DNA of 64,000 bases, taken from Iamia sp. SCSIO 61187 (lineage in GTDB: Bacteria > Actinomycetota > Acidimicrobiia > Acidimicrobiales > Iamiaceae). The translations under genes were made by a program, and so were the position numbers. Location: assembly GCF_019443745.1 (NCBI RefSeq), contig NZ_CP050948.1, positions 4,282,001-4,346,000 of the forward strand, read 5' to 3'. The notes below the pieces were generated by a model. That model saw nothing but the letters and a program-made list of their open reading frames with translations. It had not been told where the DNA came from and searched no databases. Of the stretch, positions 10,442 to 22,395 are shown in pieces (within the stretch, counting starts at the first letter, position 1; each line of letters starts with the position of its first letter).

Positions 10442-10846
10442 TCAGGCGTCGGTGTCGTGGCCGGCGGCGCGGAGGCGGACCTCGGCCCGCCGGGCAGCGC
10501 CGAGGGCCTCGTCGTCGTCGTCGGCGCCCCGGAGGGCGCTCTCGGCCCGCTGCTTGGCCGCCCGGGCCCGGGCCACGTCGATGCTGGTGGCCAGCTCGGC
10601 CTGGTCGGACAGCAGCGACACGCGGTCCTGGCTGACCTCGACGAAGCCGCCGTGGACGGCGACCTTGATCACGTCCCCGCCGACCTGGGCGATCTCGGTG
10701 ACGCCCTGGCCCAGCTGGCCGAGGTAGGTGGTGTGGCCGGGGAGGAAGGCGATGTCGCCACCCTCCTCGACGCGCGTCACGACGCGCTCGGCCTCACCGG
10801 ACCACAGCACCCGCTCGGGCGAGACGACCTGGACCTCGAGGGGCAT
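10442..10846 (-). CDS. atpC: ATP synthase F1 epsilon subunit
   Basis: A 134-residue epsilon subunit, part of the F1 central stalk, coupling c-ring rotation to catalysis and able to inhibit ATP hydrolysis. It has the N-terminal beta-sandwich (VQVVSPERVLWSGEAE, FLPGHTTYLG) and a shorter helical C-terminus with an acidic DDDDEA segment. It is the last gene of the operon, ten bases after atpD, and is followed by a strong hairpin. Confidence 0.95.
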   Translation of the reverse strand: MPLEVQVVSPERVLWSGEAERVVTRVEEGGDIAFLPGHTTYLGQLGQGVTEIAQVGGDVIKVAVHGGFVEVSQDRVSLLSDQAELATSIDVARARAAKQRAESALRGADDDDEALGAARRAEVRLRAAGHDTDA

Positions 10847-10855
10847 CGGGCTACC

Positions 10856-13299
<2,444 letters not shown>

Positions 13300-13307
13300 G
13301 GTGTCTC

Positions 13308-14942
13308 CTAGGCCTCGGTGTCGTCGGTGCGGTCGACCTGGTCCTCGGGCAAGATGCCCTCGGGCCGGCCGCCGGCCTTGGTGAGGTCGGCGTGGCCGGG
13401 GTCGAGCTGCTCGGGCTGGTGCCCGGGCTCGTCGCTGGCCGAGAAGACCTCGTTGAAGCTGTCGAGGGCGGCCTTGAGGGCGTCCTCGTCGAGCTTGCCG
13501 GTCGTGCGGATGTCCTCGAGCAGGCCCTTGTTGCGGCTGCGGAAGACGTCGAGCAGCTCGGCCTCCCAGCGCCGCACGTCGGCGACGGGGACCTTGTCGA
13601 GGTAGCCCCGGGTGCCGGCGTAGAGCACCACCACCTGCTCCTCGACCGGGAACGGCGAGTTGAGGCCCTGCTTGAGCAGCTCGGTGAGGCGGTAGCCCCG
13701 GTCGAGGGTGGCCTGCGACACGGCGTCGAGGTCGGAGCCGATGGAGGCGAACGACTCGAGCTCGCGGAACTGGGCCAGGTCGCCCTTGAGCGTGCCCACC
13801 GCGGTCTTCATGGCCTTGATCTGGGCGGCGCCGCCGACGCGGGACACGGACTGGCCCACGTTGATGGCGGGGCGGATGCCCGACTTGAACAGGTCGTCCT
13901 CGAGGAACACCTGGCCGTCGGTGATCGAGATCACGTTGGTCGGGATGTAGGCCGAGATGTCGCCGGCCTTGGTCTCGATGATCGGCAGGGCGGTCATGGA
14001 GCCGGCGCCGTTCTCGTCGGAGAGCTTGGCGGCCCGCTCCAGGAGGCGGCTGTGCAGGTAGAAGACGTCGCCGGGGTAGGCCTCGCGGCCCGGCGGGCGG
14101 CGCAGCAGCAGCGACACCGAGCGGTAGGCCTCGGCCTGCTTGGAGAGGTCGTCGTAGACGGCCAGGGCGTGCTCGCCGTTCTCCATCCAGTGCTGGCCCA
14201 TGGCGCAGCCGGCGTAGGGGGCGAGGTACTTGTACGGGGCCGGGTCCGACGCCGGCGAGACCACGACGACGGTGTACTCCATGGCGCCGTGGCTCTCGAG
14301 GGTGGCGACGGTCTGGGCGACGGTCGAGGCCTTCTGCCCGATCGCCACGTACACGCACTTCACCCCGAGACCCTTCTGGTTCAGGATCGTGTCGATGGCG
14401 ACGACGGTCTTGCCCGTCTTGCGGTCGCCGATGATCAGCTCGCGCTGACCCCGGCCGATCGGCGTCATGGCGTCGATGGCCTTGATGCCGGTCTGGAGGG
14501 GCTCGTGCACGGGCTTGCGGCCCATGATCCCGGGGGCCTGGACCTCCATGCGGCGGGTGCCCACGTTGGAGAGCGGGCCCTTGCCGTCGACGGGCTCGCC
14601 GAGGGTGTTGACGACGCGGCCGAGGAGGCCGTCGCCGCACGGGACCGAGAGGATCTCGCCGGTGGCCCGGACGGCCTGGCCCTCGGCGATGTGGTCGACG
14701 TCGCCGAGCACGACGGCGCCGATCGACTCCTCGTCGAGGTTCAGCGCCAGCCCGATGGTGCCGTCGGCGAACTCGAGCATCTCGTTCACCGCGCAGTCGG
14801 GGAGGCCCTCGACGCGGGCGATGCCGTCGCCGACCTCGATGACCCGGCCGACCTGGGCCGCGGAGCTGTCGGGCTGGAAGTCCGCCAGGCTCTTGCGGAG
14901 GGCGGCGGTGATGTCGTCGGTGCTGATGGTGAGCTCAGCCAT
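13308..14942 (-). CDS. atpA: ATP synthase F1 alpha subunit
   Basis: A 544-residue non-catalytic nucleotide-binding subunit of F1. It has Walker A GDRKTGKT, the conserved [11 protein letters not shown] and the alpha signature ([14 protein letters not shown] with the Arg finger). A C-terminal extension of about 35 acidic and Pro-rich residues resembles the extended alpha tails of other actinobacteria, where such tails have been linked to suppression of ATP hydrolysis; that role here is inference. It lies 8 bases upstream of atpG. Confidence 0.98.
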   Translation of the reverse strand: MAELTISTDDITAALRKSLADFQPDSSAAQVGRVIEVGDGIARVEGLPDCAVNEMLEFADGTIGLALNLDEESIGAVVLGDVDHIAEGQAVRATGEILSVPCGDGLLGRVVNTLGEPVDGKGPLSNVGTRRMEVQAPGIMGRKPVHEPLQTGIKAIDAMTPIGRGQRELIIGDRKTGKTVVAIDTILNQKGLGVKCVYVAIGQKASTVAQTVATLESHGAMEYTVVVVSPASDPAPYKYLAPYAGCAMGQHWMENGEHALAVYDDLSKQAEAYRSVSLLLRRPPGREAYPGDVFYLHSRLLERAAKLSDENGAGSMTALPIIETKAGDISAYIPTNVISITDGQVFLEDDLFKSGIRPAINVGQSVSRVGGAAQIKAMKTAVGTLKGDLAQFRELESFASIGSDLDAVSQATLDRGYRLTELLKQGLNSPFPVEEQVVVLYAGTRGYLDKVPVADVRRWEAELLDVFRSRNKGLLEDIRTTGKLDEDALKAALDSFNEVFSASDEPGHQPEQLDPGHADLTKAGGRPEGILPEDQVDRTDDTEA

Positions 14943-14987
14943 GGGGGCTCGCTTCTTCTCTTTGGAGGACTGGGTTCTAGATCGTGC

Positions 14988-15512
14988 TTAGAAGGCAGCG
15001 CGGAGCTGCTCGAGGCGGCGGCGGACGGTGCCGTCGAGGACGGTGTCACCGACCTCGGCGACGAGGCCGCCCTGGACGGTCGGGTCGACCACGACCTTGA
15101 CCTCGACGTTCTTGCCGGTGGCCCGGGCGAGGGCCTCGGCCAGGCGGCTGGTCTGCTCGTCGGAGAGGGCGACGGCCGAGCGGACGCGAGCCACAGCCGA
15201 CTCCCGGGAGGCGGCCCGCAGGCCGACCAGGGTGTCGACGATCGCCGGCAGCTCGCGGGCCCGACCGTTGCCGACCACGAGACCCACCAGGTTCACGGTG
15301 GTCGGCTGGGCCTTGCCCTCGAGCAGGTCGGTGACGATCTGCTGGCGCCGGGCCGGCTCGATGTGCGGGTCCGAGAGGGTCTCGAGGAGCTCGTCGTTGC
15401 CCTCGAGGATCCGGGCGAACCGGAACAGCTCGTCCTCGACCTCGCCGAGGGAGTCCTCGGCGCTGATCACGGCCAGGAAGGCCGAGGCGTAGGCATCGCT
15501 CCTGTCGGCCAT
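14988..15512 (-). CDS. atpH: ATP synthase delta subunit
   Basis: A 174-residue delta (OSCP) subunit joining F1 to the peripheral stalk. It has the N-terminal helical domain (YASAFLAVISAEDSL) and the C-terminal strand motif PTVQGGLVAEVGDTVLDG. It is a normal separate delta, not the b-delta fusion found in mycobacteria. Its ATG overlaps the last base of the atpF stop (TGATG). Confidence 0.95.
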   Translation of the reverse strand: MADRSDAYASAFLAVISAEDSLGEVEDELFRFARILEGNDELLETLSDPHIEPARRQQIVTDLLEGKAQPTTVNLVGLVVGNGRARELPAIVDTLVGLRAASRESAVARVRSAVALSDEQTSRLAEALARATGKNVEVKVVVDPTVQGGLVAEVGDTVLDGTVRRRLEQLRAAF

Positions 15513-16177
15513 CAGCTGCTGGCCCCCACCGACTCGATGTAGCTGTCGATGAGCGCCCGGTTGGTGGCGTCGTCGAGGTTGCGCTCGACGACCCGCTCGG
15601 CGGCACCGAGGGCCAGGGCGGTGATCTCGCCGCGGAGGTCGGCCAGGGCCTGCGCCTTCGAGGCCTCGATCTCCGTGGCGGCCCGCTGGCGCATCTCGGC
15701 GATCTCGCCGTCGATGGCCGCGATCCGCTCCTGGCGGACGGCGTCGGCGTCCTGCCGGGCCTCCTCGAGGATGCGGGCCGACTCGTTGCGGGCGTCGGCC
15801 AGCTGGGCGTGGTACTGGGCCAGGACCTTGTCGGCCTCGGCCTTGCTGGCCTCGGCGCCCTCGATGTCGCCCCGGATCTTCTCGGTGCGGTCGTTCATGG
15901 CCTTCTTGATGGCCGGGTAGCCCTTCCAGAAGAGGAAGCCGAAGACGACCAGGAAGCCGAAGGCGCCCCAGATGATCTCGTTCGTCTCGGGCAGGATCGG
16001 GCTCGGGGCCTCCTGGCACTCGACGTCGATGGAGTTGGCCTCCTCGAGCTCGTGGATGCACTCCTCGACGGCGTGGTCGAGCTCTCCTGCGGCGCCGGCC
16101 GGGGCCGACGTGAACAGGAGCGTGCCCAGACCGATCACCGCCGCGGCCACGAGGGCCATGCGTCGGGTCGTGGTCAT
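15512..16177 (-). CDS. atpF: ATP synthase Fo b subunit with extra N-terminal export segment
   Basis: A 221-residue b subunit of the peripheral stalk. The usual single membrane helix is at about 68-84 (IIWGAFGFLVVFGFLFW), followed by the long charged coiled coil. Unusually it is preceded by a signal-like or second membrane helix at 7-24 with an APAGAA cleavage-type site, and an acidic outside segment carrying Cys40 and Cys54. ATG 16177 is preferred, being four bases after the atpE stop; a GTG at 16192 overlapping atpE is an alternative. Confidence 0.93.
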   Translation of the reverse strand: MTTTRRMALVAAAVIGLGTLLFTSAPAGAAGELDHAVEECIHELEEANSIDVECQEAPSPILPETNEIIWGAFGFLVVFGFLFWKGYPAIKKAMNDRTEKIRGDIEGAEASKAEADKVLAQYHAQLADARNESARILEEARQDADAVRQERIAAIDGEIAEMRQRAATEIEASKAQALADLRGEITALALGAAERVVERNLDDATNRALIDSYIESVGASS

Positions 16178-16181
16178 CGGA

Positions 16182-16520
<339 letters not shown>

Positions 16521-17282
16521 TCAGTGCTCGTGGCTGACGGCGGCACCGAAGTACACGCCGAACAGGAGGGTGAACACGTAGGCCTGCAGGAACGAGACCA
16601 TCACCTCGAAGGCGGTGAAGAAGACGACGCCGAAGGCCGGCAGCGGCAGGAAGACCACGTACCACTTGGTGGTCCAGAGCCCGGCCGACAAGACGCCGAA
16701 GGTGACGAGGAGGATGTGGCCGGCGAGCAGGTTGGCGAAGAGTCGCACGGTGTGGCTGAACGGCTGGACCAGGAACTTCGAGACGAACTCGATCGGCACC
16801 ACGAGGATGTAGAGCGGCCACGGCACGCCCGGGGGGAACATCGTGTGGGTGATGTACTTGAGCTTGTGCTCCTTGATCCCGGCACCGTGGTAGAGCACGT
16901 AGCTGGTCACGGCGAGGAGCATCGGCAGGGCGATGCGGGCGCTCGCCGGCATCTGGATGACCGGGATGACCTCGAAGATGTTCGTGAAGAAGATGAAGAA
17001 GAACAGCGACAGCATGAACGGGGCGAGCCACCGCCGGTTCGTGTGGCCGATCGTCGGCTCGATCAGCTGCTCCTCGACGAACTCGACCGAGATCTCGGCC
17101 AGGTTCTGGGCACCGGTCGGCACCAGCTGCTTCTTGTTCCCCAGGACGAAGATCAGCAGCGTGAAGAGCACCGCGAAGCCGTAGACCAGGACGACCTTGT
17201 TGATCTCCCACCAGGCACCGTCGCCGACGAAGCCGGGCCAGTTGACGATGTGGCTCAGGGGCGGGAACTCGAGCGCGAACAC
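16521..17282 (-). CDS. atpB: ATP synthase Fo a subunit
   Basis: A 253-residue membrane subunit forming the proton half-channels. Five or more hydrophobic helices are visible. The essential Arg is in HTVRLFANLLAGHI, and a conserved region before the last helix (FEVMVSFLQAYVFTLL) is intact. It starts at GTG 17282, one base after the stop of the upstream AtpI-like gene. The 110 bases before atpE hold no gene. Confidence 0.97.
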   Translation of the reverse strand: MFALEFPPLSHIVNWPGFVGDGAWWEINKVVLVYGFAVLFTLLIFVLGNKKQLVPTGAQNLAEISVEFVEEQLIEPTIGHTNRRWLAPFMLSLFFFIFFTNIFEVIPVIQMPASARIALPMLLAVTSYVLYHGAGIKEHKLKYITHTMFPPGVPWPLYILVVPIEFVSKFLVQPFSHTVRLFANLLAGHILLVTFGVLSAGLWTTKWYVVFLPLPAFGVVFFTAFEVMVSFLQAYVFTLLFGVYFGAAVSHEH

Positions 17283-17283
17283 G

Positions 17284-17742
17284 TCAGCGCTCCTCCTTCA
17301 CGGGAGTGGGCTTGAGGCCGGGGAAGGCCAGGGAGGCAGAGACGAAGCGGGACTCCCAGATGAGGAGTCCCAGGTGGCCGATCACGAGGGTCAGACCGAG
17401 CGGCACCGGCGCGACCCACGGCTGGTCGCCGATGAGGAGGACGACGGCGGAGATGATCGCCAGGCGGACCAGGAAGCCGAAGAGGGCGACGCCGGCGACC
17501 AGCCCGTAGCTGATGCGGGCCGCCCAGGCCTGCAGGGCGGCGGCCGCCACGAAGTTGACCAGCACCAGAGCGACGGCGATGGCGACGGAGGCGAGACCGT
17601 CGAGCCGCCAGCCCAGGAAGCCGACGAGGAGGGCGGCCGGGGCGGCGTAGAGGCCCCGGCGCACGAGATCGTGGATGATCTCGGTCTCGGGGGCGGGGCC
17701 GAGGTCGCGCGTGGCGAGCACGGAGGGGGCCGGGGCGGTCAC
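17284..17742 (-). CDS. ATP synthase-associated membrane protein (AtpI-like)
   Basis: A 152-residue protein with four predicted membrane helices (roughly 31-46, 50-75, 82-105, 110-130), placed directly before atpB as AtpI/subunit I proteins usually are. Members of that group help assemble the c ring or carry magnesium; neither is proven here. GTG 17742 overlaps the stop of the previous gene (GTGA). Sequence similarity to classic AtpI is weak, so the call rests on topology and position. Confidence 0.75.
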   Translation of the reverse strand: MTAPAPSVLATRDLGPAPETEIIHDLVRRGLYAAPAALLVGFLGWRLDGLASVAIAVALVLVNFVAAAALQAWAARISYGLVAGVALFGFLVRLAIISAVVLLIGDQPWVAPVPLGLTLVIGHLGLLIWESRFVSASLAFPGLKPTPVKEER

Positions 17743-18062
17743 GAGCGGCCTCGGGACCTCAGGAGCCCGACCTTGGCCGACGCCGACGGGAGCGGGGCAG
17801 GGCGGACGGCGCGGGGGCGGGTGGCGGCGGTCCCCTCGAACGCCTCCATGTCCTTGTCGTAGCCGAGCTTGATCTTCACGGCGGTGCCGAGGATGCCGAC
17901 GGCCGCGACGACGATCGTGAACACCGGGCTGGTGCCGGCGACCCGGTCGATCAGCCAGCCGATGAACCCGAAGACCACAGGCGTGAGCGCCAGGTCGACC
18001 CCTCGGCCCAAGGCGTCGGAGAACCCTCGGTTGAGGTCTTGTCGGGTGCGAAGGTCGAACAC
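17739..18062 (-). CDS. AtpZ/AtpI-like two-helix membrane protein
   Basis: A 107-residue protein with two membrane helices (PVVFGFIGWLIDRVAG and VFTIVVAAVGILGTAV) joined by a short loop, the topology and motif style of AtpZ/AtpI proteins that head actinobacterial atp operons. GTG 18062 is chosen; an in-frame TTG at 18092 is possible. Neither has a clear ribosome binding site. It overlaps the next gene by four bases. A promoter-like sequence lies about 60 bases upstream. Confidence 0.72.
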   Translation of the reverse strand: MFDLRTRQDLNRGFSDALGRGVDLALTPVVFGFIGWLIDRVAGTSPVFTIVVAAVGILGTAVKIKLGYDKDMEAFEGTAATRPRAVRPAPLPSASAKVGLLRSRGRS

Positions 18063-18122
18063 TCGGGATCCGTGGGGAGGCTTGCGGAGCAAGGGCGGGG
18101 CACCGCTTGTGAAGCGATGCGC

Positions 18123-18152
18123 AAACTAGGTGGCACCCCTCCCTCCCCGCAA
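18123..18152 (-). promoter_or_regulatory. Candidate promoter of the ATP synthase operon
   Basis: On the minus strand TTGCGG (complement of 18147-18152) and TAGTTT (complement of 18123-18128) are separated by 18 bases, close to a housekeeping-sigma promoter. It is the only AT-rich stretch ahead of the first operon gene. Not experimentally supported. Confidence 0.4.
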
Positions 18153-18234
18153 GTTTCACATTCCGGCAACGCAGACCCGCCTCCCTACCAGGTAGGCGTC
18201 CGACGGTCGGGAGGCGCCTGGCCCCACCCGGCCG

Positions 18235-19740
18235 CTAGAGGGAGAGGGTCCCATCGGCGGTGCGGTGGGCGGCGACGCCGACGGGCTCGTCGTGGGTGAC
18301 CAGGGCGATGACGTCGTCGTCGGTGCTGGTGCACCAGGACCGGTGGCGGTCGGGGGTGCGGGTGGCGAGGTACGCCTGCTCCGGCTTCCCGTCCCGGTCG
18401 TGCATGACGGTGGCCGCCTCGATGCGGACGGCGCCCTCGTGGTCGGCGACCAGGTCGACCGAGCCGACGGCGTCGACCTCGGCCTGGCAGTCCCGGTGGG
18501 CGAAGCGGCCCCGGGGCGGGGGCGTCGTGGAGTAGACGCCGAAGGCGTGCTTGGTGAGGTAGCCGCCGTTGGCCGTCACCAGGCCGACGCTCCCGGCGTC
18601 GGCGCGGAGGACCTCGGCCATGGTGGCGATCGAGTGCGACACGTAGTCGTTCCACGGCCCGCCGGCGAAGCTCAGGCCGCCGGTCACGGTCAGCTGACGT
18701 TCGAGGCCCAGGCCGAGCTCGGTCGCCGCGACCTGCACGGCGCTCGGGAAGCAGGAGTACACGTCGACGTGGGCCAGGTCGTCCACGCCGACCGCCGCCA
18801 GCTCCAGCGCCTTCTTGCCGGCGATGCCGATGGCGGGCGAGCGGTGGAGCGAGATCCGGTTGCCGACGAACCACGTGTCGTGGGCGTCGGTGCCGGTCCA
18901 GGGGAACACCCACCGGTCGGTCGGGATCCCGAGGTCACGGGCCCGCTCCACCGAGCAGACGATCAGGGCGGCCGCCTGCTCCACGCTGTTGTTGGAGTTC
19001 ATGAGCTTCGGGTACGGGTGGCCGATCATGCGGTTGTCCGGGCCGGCGGTGCGGATCTCCTCCGCCGTGCGGGCCTCCCGGATCCAGGCGTGGGGGTTGG
19101 CCGCCGCCACCTCGCTGAACCGGGCCCACAGCTCGGAGACCACCCGCTGGTGCTCGGCCTGGTCCCGGCCGGCGGCGGCCCGGACCGCGCTCTCGAAGAT
19201 CGGGTACAGCTGCACCGGCATGAACAGCCCCCGGGCGATCTCGTCCTCGTGGGCCAGCGGCGTCTCGTCCCCGAGCATCTCGGTCGGGGAGGCGTCGTCG
19301 CCCTGGACGGTCCAGCCCAGGTCGGTGCCGGCCTTGCGGGCCGCGGTGCGGGTGCGCCACGCCTCGGCGCCCCCCACGAGCACGGCGTCGGCCCGGCCGG
19401 CGCTGATGTCGACCGCCGCCCGGTTCAGGAGCGTCTGCGGGTAGTTGCCGCCGGCGACGGTGGACCAACGGCGGGCCGGCGCGGCGCCGAGGTGGGCGGC
19501 GACGAGGGCGGCCGGGTCCCGGTACCGCCACGAGAGGATGTCGACCACGGCGACGGTGTCGAGCCCGGCGAGCAGCCGGTCGGCGGCACCGCCCGTGTCG
19601 GCCGCCGCCCGGCGGGCGGCCTCGGCCAGCATGGCCACCGGCTCCATCGGGTCCTCGCCCCGGTCGACCCGGACGTTGAGCTGGCCGACACCCACCAGGA
19701 CGGGCGTGCGGGGGTCGAGAGCGGCAGGTGCAGGAGCCAT
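18235..19740 (-). CDS. Thiolase-like acetyl-CoA acetyltransferase family protein
   Basis: A 501-residue thiolase-superfamily protein of the group annotated as acetyl-CoA acetyltransferase in actinobacteria. It likely condenses or cleaves acyl-CoA in lipid metabolism. Visible motifs are VLVGVGQ at the N-terminus, VDVYSCFPSAVQ in the second half, and NGGYLTKHAFGVYS near the C-terminus with the conserved Gly-Gly and His. The first-half active-site region is degenerate compared with classic thiolases, so catalytic type is uncertain. It is transcribed toward the atp promoter region and is divergent from the phosphatase gene. Confidence 0.8.
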   Translation of the reverse strand: MAPAPAALDPRTPVLVGVGQLNVRVDRGEDPMEPVAMLAEAARRAAADTGGAADRLLAGLDTVAVVDILSWRYRDPAALVAAHLGAAPARRWSTVAGGNYPQTLLNRAAVDISAGRADAVLVGGAEAWRTRTAARKAGTDLGWTVQGDDASPTEMLGDETPLAHEDEIARGLFMPVQLYPIFESAVRAAAGRDQAEHQRVVSELWARFSEVAAANPHAWIREARTAEEIRTAGPDNRMIGHPYPKLMNSNNSVEQAAALIVCSVERARDLGIPTDRWVFPWTGTDAHDTWFVGNRISLHRSPAIGIAGKKALELAAVGVDDLAHVDVYSCFPSAVQVAATELGLGLERQLTVTGGLSFAGGPWNDYVSHSIATMAEVLRADAGSVGLVTANGGYLTKHAFGVYSTTPPPRGRFAHRDCQAEVDAVGSVDLVADHEGAVRIEAATVMHDRDGKPEQAYLATRTPDRHRSWCTSTDDDVIALVTHDEPVGVAAHRTADGTLSL

Positions 19741-19802
19741 CGCCGGGCAACGTAGAGCGCAGGCCGCCCCCCCGCCCGAAACCGCTCGCCAGCTCGGGAC
19801 GG

Positions 19803-20489
19803 GTGGCGAGCCGGCCGCTCCCCCGGCCGCGTCCCGACGCGGTTCGGGGCCGGCGAGCGTGCGCGGGGCGGGGTGGATGTGGGGGGCGGACGGGCGGGAC
19901 GTACGATCCGAGGATCGACATCCTCGTCCTCTGCACCGGGAACCAGTGCCGCTCGCCGATGGGCGAGGTGCTGCTGCGCGACCGCCTGGCGCGCGTCGGC
20001 GTCGACGCCGAGGTGCGCTCGGCCGGCCTGGTGAGCGAGGGCGCCCCGGCCTCGCCCAACGGCGTCAAGGTGATGGCCAAGCGGGGCCTCGACCTCAGCG
20101 CCCACCGCAGCCAGAAGCTCACGCCCGACGCCGTGGCCCACGCCGACCTGGTGCTCGGCATGGCGCGCGAGCACGTGCGCGAGGCCGTCGTCCTCGACCC
20201 GGCCAGCCTGGCCAAGACCTTCACGATGCGCGAGCTGGCCCGCCGGGCCGAGCGGACGGGACCACGCCGCCCGGGCCCCGACGGCGGGCTCGAGCCGATG
20301 GCCGACTGGCTGGCACGGGTGGGGGCGGGCCGTCGGGCCGCCGACCTCCTGGGCACCAGCACCGACGACGACGTGGCCGACCCCATCGGCCTCTCGAAGC
20401 GGACCTACGAGCGCACGGCCCAGGAGATCGAGGACCTCGTCACCACGATCGTGCGCCACGCCTTCCCGGTGCCGGCGGGGCGGCCATGA
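19803..20489 (+). CDS. Low-molecular-weight protein-tyrosine phosphatase family
   Basis: LMW-PTP fold, possibly acting on protein tyrosine phosphate or arginine phosphate. The P-loop CTGNQCRSP fits CxxxxxRS, and the acid-loop region carries a late DP pair. An insertion rich in Arg and Pro (about residues 150-185) is unusual. The start is unclear: conserved sequence begins at [11 protein letters not shown], but the closest canonical in-frame start is GTG 19803, 37 codons upstream, through implausible Gly/Arg sequence; an ATC at 19914 would fit the family better. The stop overlaps rpiB (ATGA). Confidence 0.82.
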   Translation: MASRPLPRPRPDAVRGRRACAGRGGCGGRTGGTYDPRIDILVLCTGNQCRSPMGEVLLRDRLARVGVDAEVRSAGLVSEGAPASPNGVKVMAKRGLDLSAHRSQKLTPDAVAHADLVLGMAREHVREAVVLDPASLAKTFTMRELARRAERTGPRRPGPDGGLEPMADWLARVGAGRRAADLLGTSTDDDVADPIGLSKRTYERTAQEIEDLVTTIVRHAFPVPAGRP

Positions 20490-21016
20490 TCGGGCCCATG
20501 CGCATCGCCATCGGCTCCGACCACGCCGGCTTCGCCCTCAAGGCCCACCTCGTCGACCACCTGCGCGGGGCCGGCCACGAGGTGCTCGACGCCGGCACCG
20601 ACGACGACACGTCGGTCGACTACCCCGGCTACTGCGCCGCCGTCGCCCGGGCGGTGGCCTCGGGCGCCGTCGACCGCGGGATCGTCATGGGTGGCTCGGG
20701 CCAGGGCGAGCAGATCGCCGCCAACGCCGTGCGCGGGGTGCGGGCGGCCCTGTGCAACGACCTGTTCACGGCGCGGATGAGCCGGCTCCACAACGACGCC
20801 AACGTGCTCTCGTTGGGCGGGCGCATCGTGGGCACCGGTCTGGCCGACGAGATCGTCGACACCTGGCTCGCCACCGAGTTCGAGGGCGACCGCCACACCC
20901 ACCGGGTCGAGCAGCTGGCCGAGATCGCCTCGCTCGCCGCCGACCCCGACGCTCAAGACGCCCTGATCGACCGTCTCGCTCCCGGTGCCCTGGCCCGGGC
21001 GCGCGGCGAGGAGTAG
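20486..21016 (+). CDS. rpiB: Ribose-5-phosphate isomerase B
   Basis: A 176-residue RpiB that interconverts ribose 5-phosphate and ribulose 5-phosphate. GSDHAGF and the phosphate-site [12 protein letters not shown] are clear. The position of the catalytic Cys in the E. coli type is Gly, while a Glu in GEQIAAN matches the mycobacterial type in which Glu is the catalytic base (family knowledge). ATG 20486 overlaps the phosphatase stop by four bases; ATG 20498 (MRIAIG) is also possible. A C-terminal tail of about 25 residues follows the core. glyA begins 11 bases later. Confidence 0.93.
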   Translation: MIGPMRIAIGSDHAGFALKAHLVDHLRGAGHEVLDAGTDDDTSVDYPGYCAAVARAVASGAVDRGIVMGGSGQGEQIAANAVRGVRAALCNDLFTARMSRLHNDANVLSLGGRIVGTGLADEIVDTWLATEFEGDRHTHRVEQLAEIASLAADPDAQDALIDRLAPGALARARGEE

Positions 21017-21027
21017 AGGAGACCCGC

Positions 21028-22293
21028 ATGCCCTGGCCCGCCGACGACGACACCGAGCTGTTCTCCATCATCGACGCCGAGGTCGAGCGTCAGAACACCA
21101 CGCTCCAGCTCATCGCCTCGGAGAACTTCACGTCCCCCGCCGTGCTCCGGGCCACCGGGACGGTCCTGACCAACAAGTACAGCGAGGGCTACCCGGGCAA
21201 GCGCTACTACGGCGGCAACGAGGTCATCGACCAGGCCGAGGAGCTGGCCCGCCACCGGGCCTGCGAGCTCTTCGGCGCCGACCACGCCAACGTCCAGCCC
21301 CACTCCGGGGCCAACGCCAACATGGCCGTGTACCTCGCCATGCTCCAGCCCGGCGACACGGTCCTCGGGCTGCGCCTCGACCAGGGCGGCCACCTGACCC
21401 ACGGGTCGCCGGTGAACGCCAGCGGCATCCTGTACCGGTTCGTCTCCTACGGCGTCACCCCCTCCGACGAGCGCATCGACTTCGACCAGGTCCGCGACCT
21501 GGCCAAGGAGCACCAGCCCAAGATCATCGTGGCCGGGGCCACGGCCTACCCCCGGATCATCGACCCCGCCCCGTTCCGGGAGATCGCCGACGAGGTCGGG
21601 GCGCTGTTCATGTTCGACGCCGCCCACATCGCCGGGTTGATCGCCGGTGGGGCCCACCCCAACCCGGTGCCCCACGCCGACATCGTCACCTTCACGACCC
21701 ACAAGACACTGCGGGGCCCGCGCGGGGGCTGCATCCTCACCCGCGCCGAGCACGCCACCGCCATCGACAAGGCCGTCTTCCCCGGGTCCCAGGGCGGACC
21801 CCTCGACCACGTGATCGCGGCCAAGGCGGTGGCCTTCCGCGAGGCGGCCGACCCGTCCTTCGCCGCCTACGCCCAGGGCATCGTGGCCAACGCCGCCGCC
21901 CTGGCCCAGCGGCTGGCCGAGCACGGCCTGCGGCTGGTGTCGGGCGGCACGGACAACCACCTCATGCTCGTCGACCTGCGCAGCCTCGACGCCGACCTGT
22001 CGGGCAAGAAGGCCCGCCTCGCCCTCGACCGGGCCGGCATCAGCCTCAACGAGAACACCGTGCCCGACGACCCCCGCCCGCCGTACATCACCAGCGGGCT
22101 GCGGATCGGCACCCCGGCGGTGACGACCCAGGGCATGGGCGTCGAGGAGATGGGCACCGTCGGTGACCTCATCCACCGCACCCTGGCGGGTCGGGCCGAC
22201 GAGGCCGAGATCGCCGCCGTGCGCGAGGAGGTCCGCCAGCTCTGCGGCCGGTTCGCCCCGTACCCCGACATCGGCCCCGGCCTGCCGTCTTGA
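21028..22293 (+). CDS. glyA: Serine hydroxymethyltransferase
   Basis: A 421-residue PLP enzyme that converts serine and tetrahydrofolate to glycine and methylene-tetrahydrofolate. [22 protein letters not shown] and the PLP lysine in [12 protein letters not shown] are intact, with NENTVPDD and the SGLRIGTPA motif near the C-terminus. A Shine-Dalgarno-like AGAGGAGA lies just before the ATG. It is the third gene of a plus-strand block with the phosphatase and rpiB. Confidence 0.98.
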   Translation: MPWPADDDTELFSIIDAEVERQNTTLQLIASENFTSPAVLRATGTVLTNKYSEGYPGKRYYGGNEVIDQAEELARHRACELFGADHANVQPHSGANANMAVYLAMLQPGDTVLGLRLDQGGHLTHGSPVNASGILYRFVSYGVTPSDERIDFDQVRDLAKEHQPKIIVAGATAYPRIIDPAPFREIADEVGALFMFDAAHIAGLIAGGAHPNPVPHADIVTFTTHKTLRGPRGGCILTRAEHATAIDKAVFPGSQGGPLDHVIAAKAVAFREAADPSFAAYAQGIVANAAALAQRLAEHGLRLVSGGTDNHLMLVDLRSLDADLSGKKARLALDRAGISLNENTVPDDPRPPYITSGLRIGTPAVTTQGMGVEEMGTVGDLIHRTLAGRADEAEIAAVREEVRQLCGRFAPYPDIGPGLPS

Positions 22294-22395
22294 CCAGGCC
22301 GCCACGGCGGTGAAGCGGCCGGGCCGGCGCCCGGCAGTAGCGTCGGGGCCGATGCGGGCCCCCACCAGCGACGCCACCGCGGGCGCGGTCCGGAC

